Assembly (NCBI GenBank): GCA_947039005.1
Contig: CAMQXY010000029.1
Coordinates: forward strand, 1 to 32,732
Direction: 5' to 3'
Length of the DNA: 32,732 nt
Source of the DNA: an uncultured Photobacterium sp.
GTDB lineage: Bacteria; Pseudomonadota; Gammaproteobacteria; Enterobacterales; Vibrionaceae
Both the position numbers and the translations under genes were made by a program. Below the pieces are notes generated by a model. That model was not told where the DNA came from and did no database searches. It worked only from the letters and a program-made list of their open reading frames with translations. Positions within the stretch are counted from its first letter, which is position 1; the number at the start of each line of letters is the position of its first letter. Shown here piece after piece: positions 31,939 to 32,732 of this stretch.

Positions 31939-32283
31939 CTGTAATTTGATGATTATGTCAGTGATTGAATGTGTATGCTGATTTTGTTGAACGATGATAA
32001 TCGAAGTGTATGGTTATTGATAACTATGCCTTTTTTTTAAGCTATTGTAATATGTGTTCTATAAAAAACTTTACAAGCACATGGTTTAATGAGAATATGC
32101 TCTCACTCTGTAGCTAGAGTTATTGATTGAGAATTAAGTTAAAGAAAAACCCTTAGAAGCATCTTCGTTATTGTTGTGTAAGCTAGTGTTTCCCTTCGCT
32201 TTTCATCGTCATATTGAACAATTCAAGCTTCAGTGCATCGCATTTTGCGATAATTTTAAAGAATTTATATTAAGGGACACATT
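31939..32283. other. Promoter and long leader of the cold-shock gene
   Basis: No gene is supported in these 345 bases. CspA-family genes usually carry a 5' leader of more than 100 bases that controls translation at low temperature, and the spacing here allows one. A small hairpin ATCGCA-TTT-TGCGAT at 32237-32251 lies about 33 bases before the start. No exact cold box is seen. Confidence 0.4.
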
Positions 32284-32496
32284 ATGTCTAACAAATCAAC
32301 TGGTCTAGTAAAGTGGTTTAACGAAGAGAAAGGTTTTGGTTTTATTACTCAAGACAATGGCGGCGCTGACGTATTCGTTCACTTCCGTGCAATCGCTTCT
32401 GAAGGCTTCAAAACTCTTGCTGAAGGCCAGAAAGTGTCTTTTGAAGTAGAGCAAGGCCAAAAAGGTCTTCAAGCTGCAAACGTTGTAGCTCTATAA
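32284..32496 (+). CDS. CspA-family cold-shock protein
   Basis: A 70-residue single cold-shock domain that binds single-stranded RNA and DNA, acting as an RNA chaperone. Both nucleic-acid-binding motifs are intact: [13 protein letters not shown] (RNP1, about 10-22) and DVFVHF (RNP2, about 29-34), followed by [20 protein letters not shown]. The length and sequence match CspA/CspE types of Vibrionaceae. AAGGGA at 32271-32276 precedes ATG 32284. In contrast to its neighbours it uses codons typical of highly expressed genes (GGT, CGT, TTC, AAC, CTT). Single-gene unit with its own terminator. Confidence 0.95.
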
Positions 32497-32523
32497 TTTT
32501 ATAGTTAATCTATAAAGTTTGAT

Positions 32524-32556
32524 AAAAGCGTAAATAACATTGTTATTTGCGCTTTT
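32524..32556 (+). terminator. Terminator of the cold-shock gene
   Basis: A 16-bp stem with one G-T pair, AAAAGCGTAAATAACA / TGTTATTTGCGCTTTT, about 28 bases after the stop codon and ending in T4. Confidence 0.9.
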
Positions 32557-32700
32557 GTAGTATCTGGGATCCGTATTTAACGATCATCACTTTCACTGCT
32601 TTTATTAATATCCCTTCCTGCGACTATTTTTACTCCGATAAATCCTATTATCTTCATTAATATAAAATAATATCTCTAACTATAATTTAAGTATTATATT

Positions 32701-32732
32701 TACCAATACCAATACCAATACCAATACCAATA
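32701..32732. repeat. TACCAA hexamer tandem repeat at the window end
   Basis: Five perfect copies of TACCAA plus a partial TA run to the last base of the window, so the array continues beyond it. The flanking 32557-32700 is AT-rich with no gene seen. Confidence 0.95.

Noticed and set aside
32701-32732. CRISPR array
   Set aside because: The repeat unit is only six bases without spacers; it is a simple tandem repeat.

Overview
The window looks like chromosomal DNA from a gammaproteobacterium of the Vibrionaceae, most likely Photobacterium. The base composition is AT-rich. The gene types (Mog, a lipoprotein form of CreA, a DUF1289-CWC protein, a Dld-II-type lactate dehydrogenase, an EmrAB-like pump, a CspA-family protein) and the style of the exopolysaccharide locus (VpsL/M/N/O-like order) all fit. 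The genus is inferred from protein style only; no rRNA or tRNA gene is seen.

Layout. 1-2400: a small isoprenylcysteine-methyltransferase-like membrane protein, mog with a clear terminator, a small two-helix membrane protein, then an AT-rich 570-base gap ending in a promoter region. 2430-14991: a compact plus-strand operon for a Wzx/Wzy-type exopolysaccharide. In order it has an initiating sugar-phosphate transferase, an outer-membrane beta-barrel, a short periplasmic export protein, a Wzc-like co-polymerase with a degenerate kinase site, flippase, polymerase, acetyltransferase, three GT4 glycosyltransferases and an unknown membrane protein. Many genes overlap or abut. 15096-19644: a small secreted protein, two tandem paralogous secreted glycosidase-like (DUF4832-type) proteins on the minus strand, and creA.

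20033-25334: unrelated small genes: an orphan 111-aa protein, a DUF2157-like membrane protein, a DUF1289-CWC protein, a GNAT acetyltransferase, an SRPBCC protein, a 22-codon basic ORF embedded in an RNA-like region with several hairpins and a C-rich stretch (candidate dual-function sRNA), a secreted 20-residue-repeat protein and a Gre-like factor. 25363-31875: a LysR regulator wreck lies divergent to a large FAD/Fe-S D-lactate dehydrogenase-like gene. It is followed by a small membrane protein and an EmrA/EmrB-like efflux pair. 32284-32496: a cold-shock protein with a long leader. The window ends inside a TACCAA tandem repeat.

How it works together. The operon should prime a sugar on undecaprenyl phosphate at the inner face of the membrane, extend it with three glycosyltransferases, perhaps acetylate it, flip and polymerise it, and export it through a periplasmic OPX ring joined to a separate beta-barrel. 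The two secreted hydrolase-like proteins next door are candidates for trimming that polymer. The most interesting leads are the candidate dual-function RNA near 23.8-24.1 kb, the kinase-dead co-polymerase, the hydrolase pair, and the unknown genes at the operon's end.
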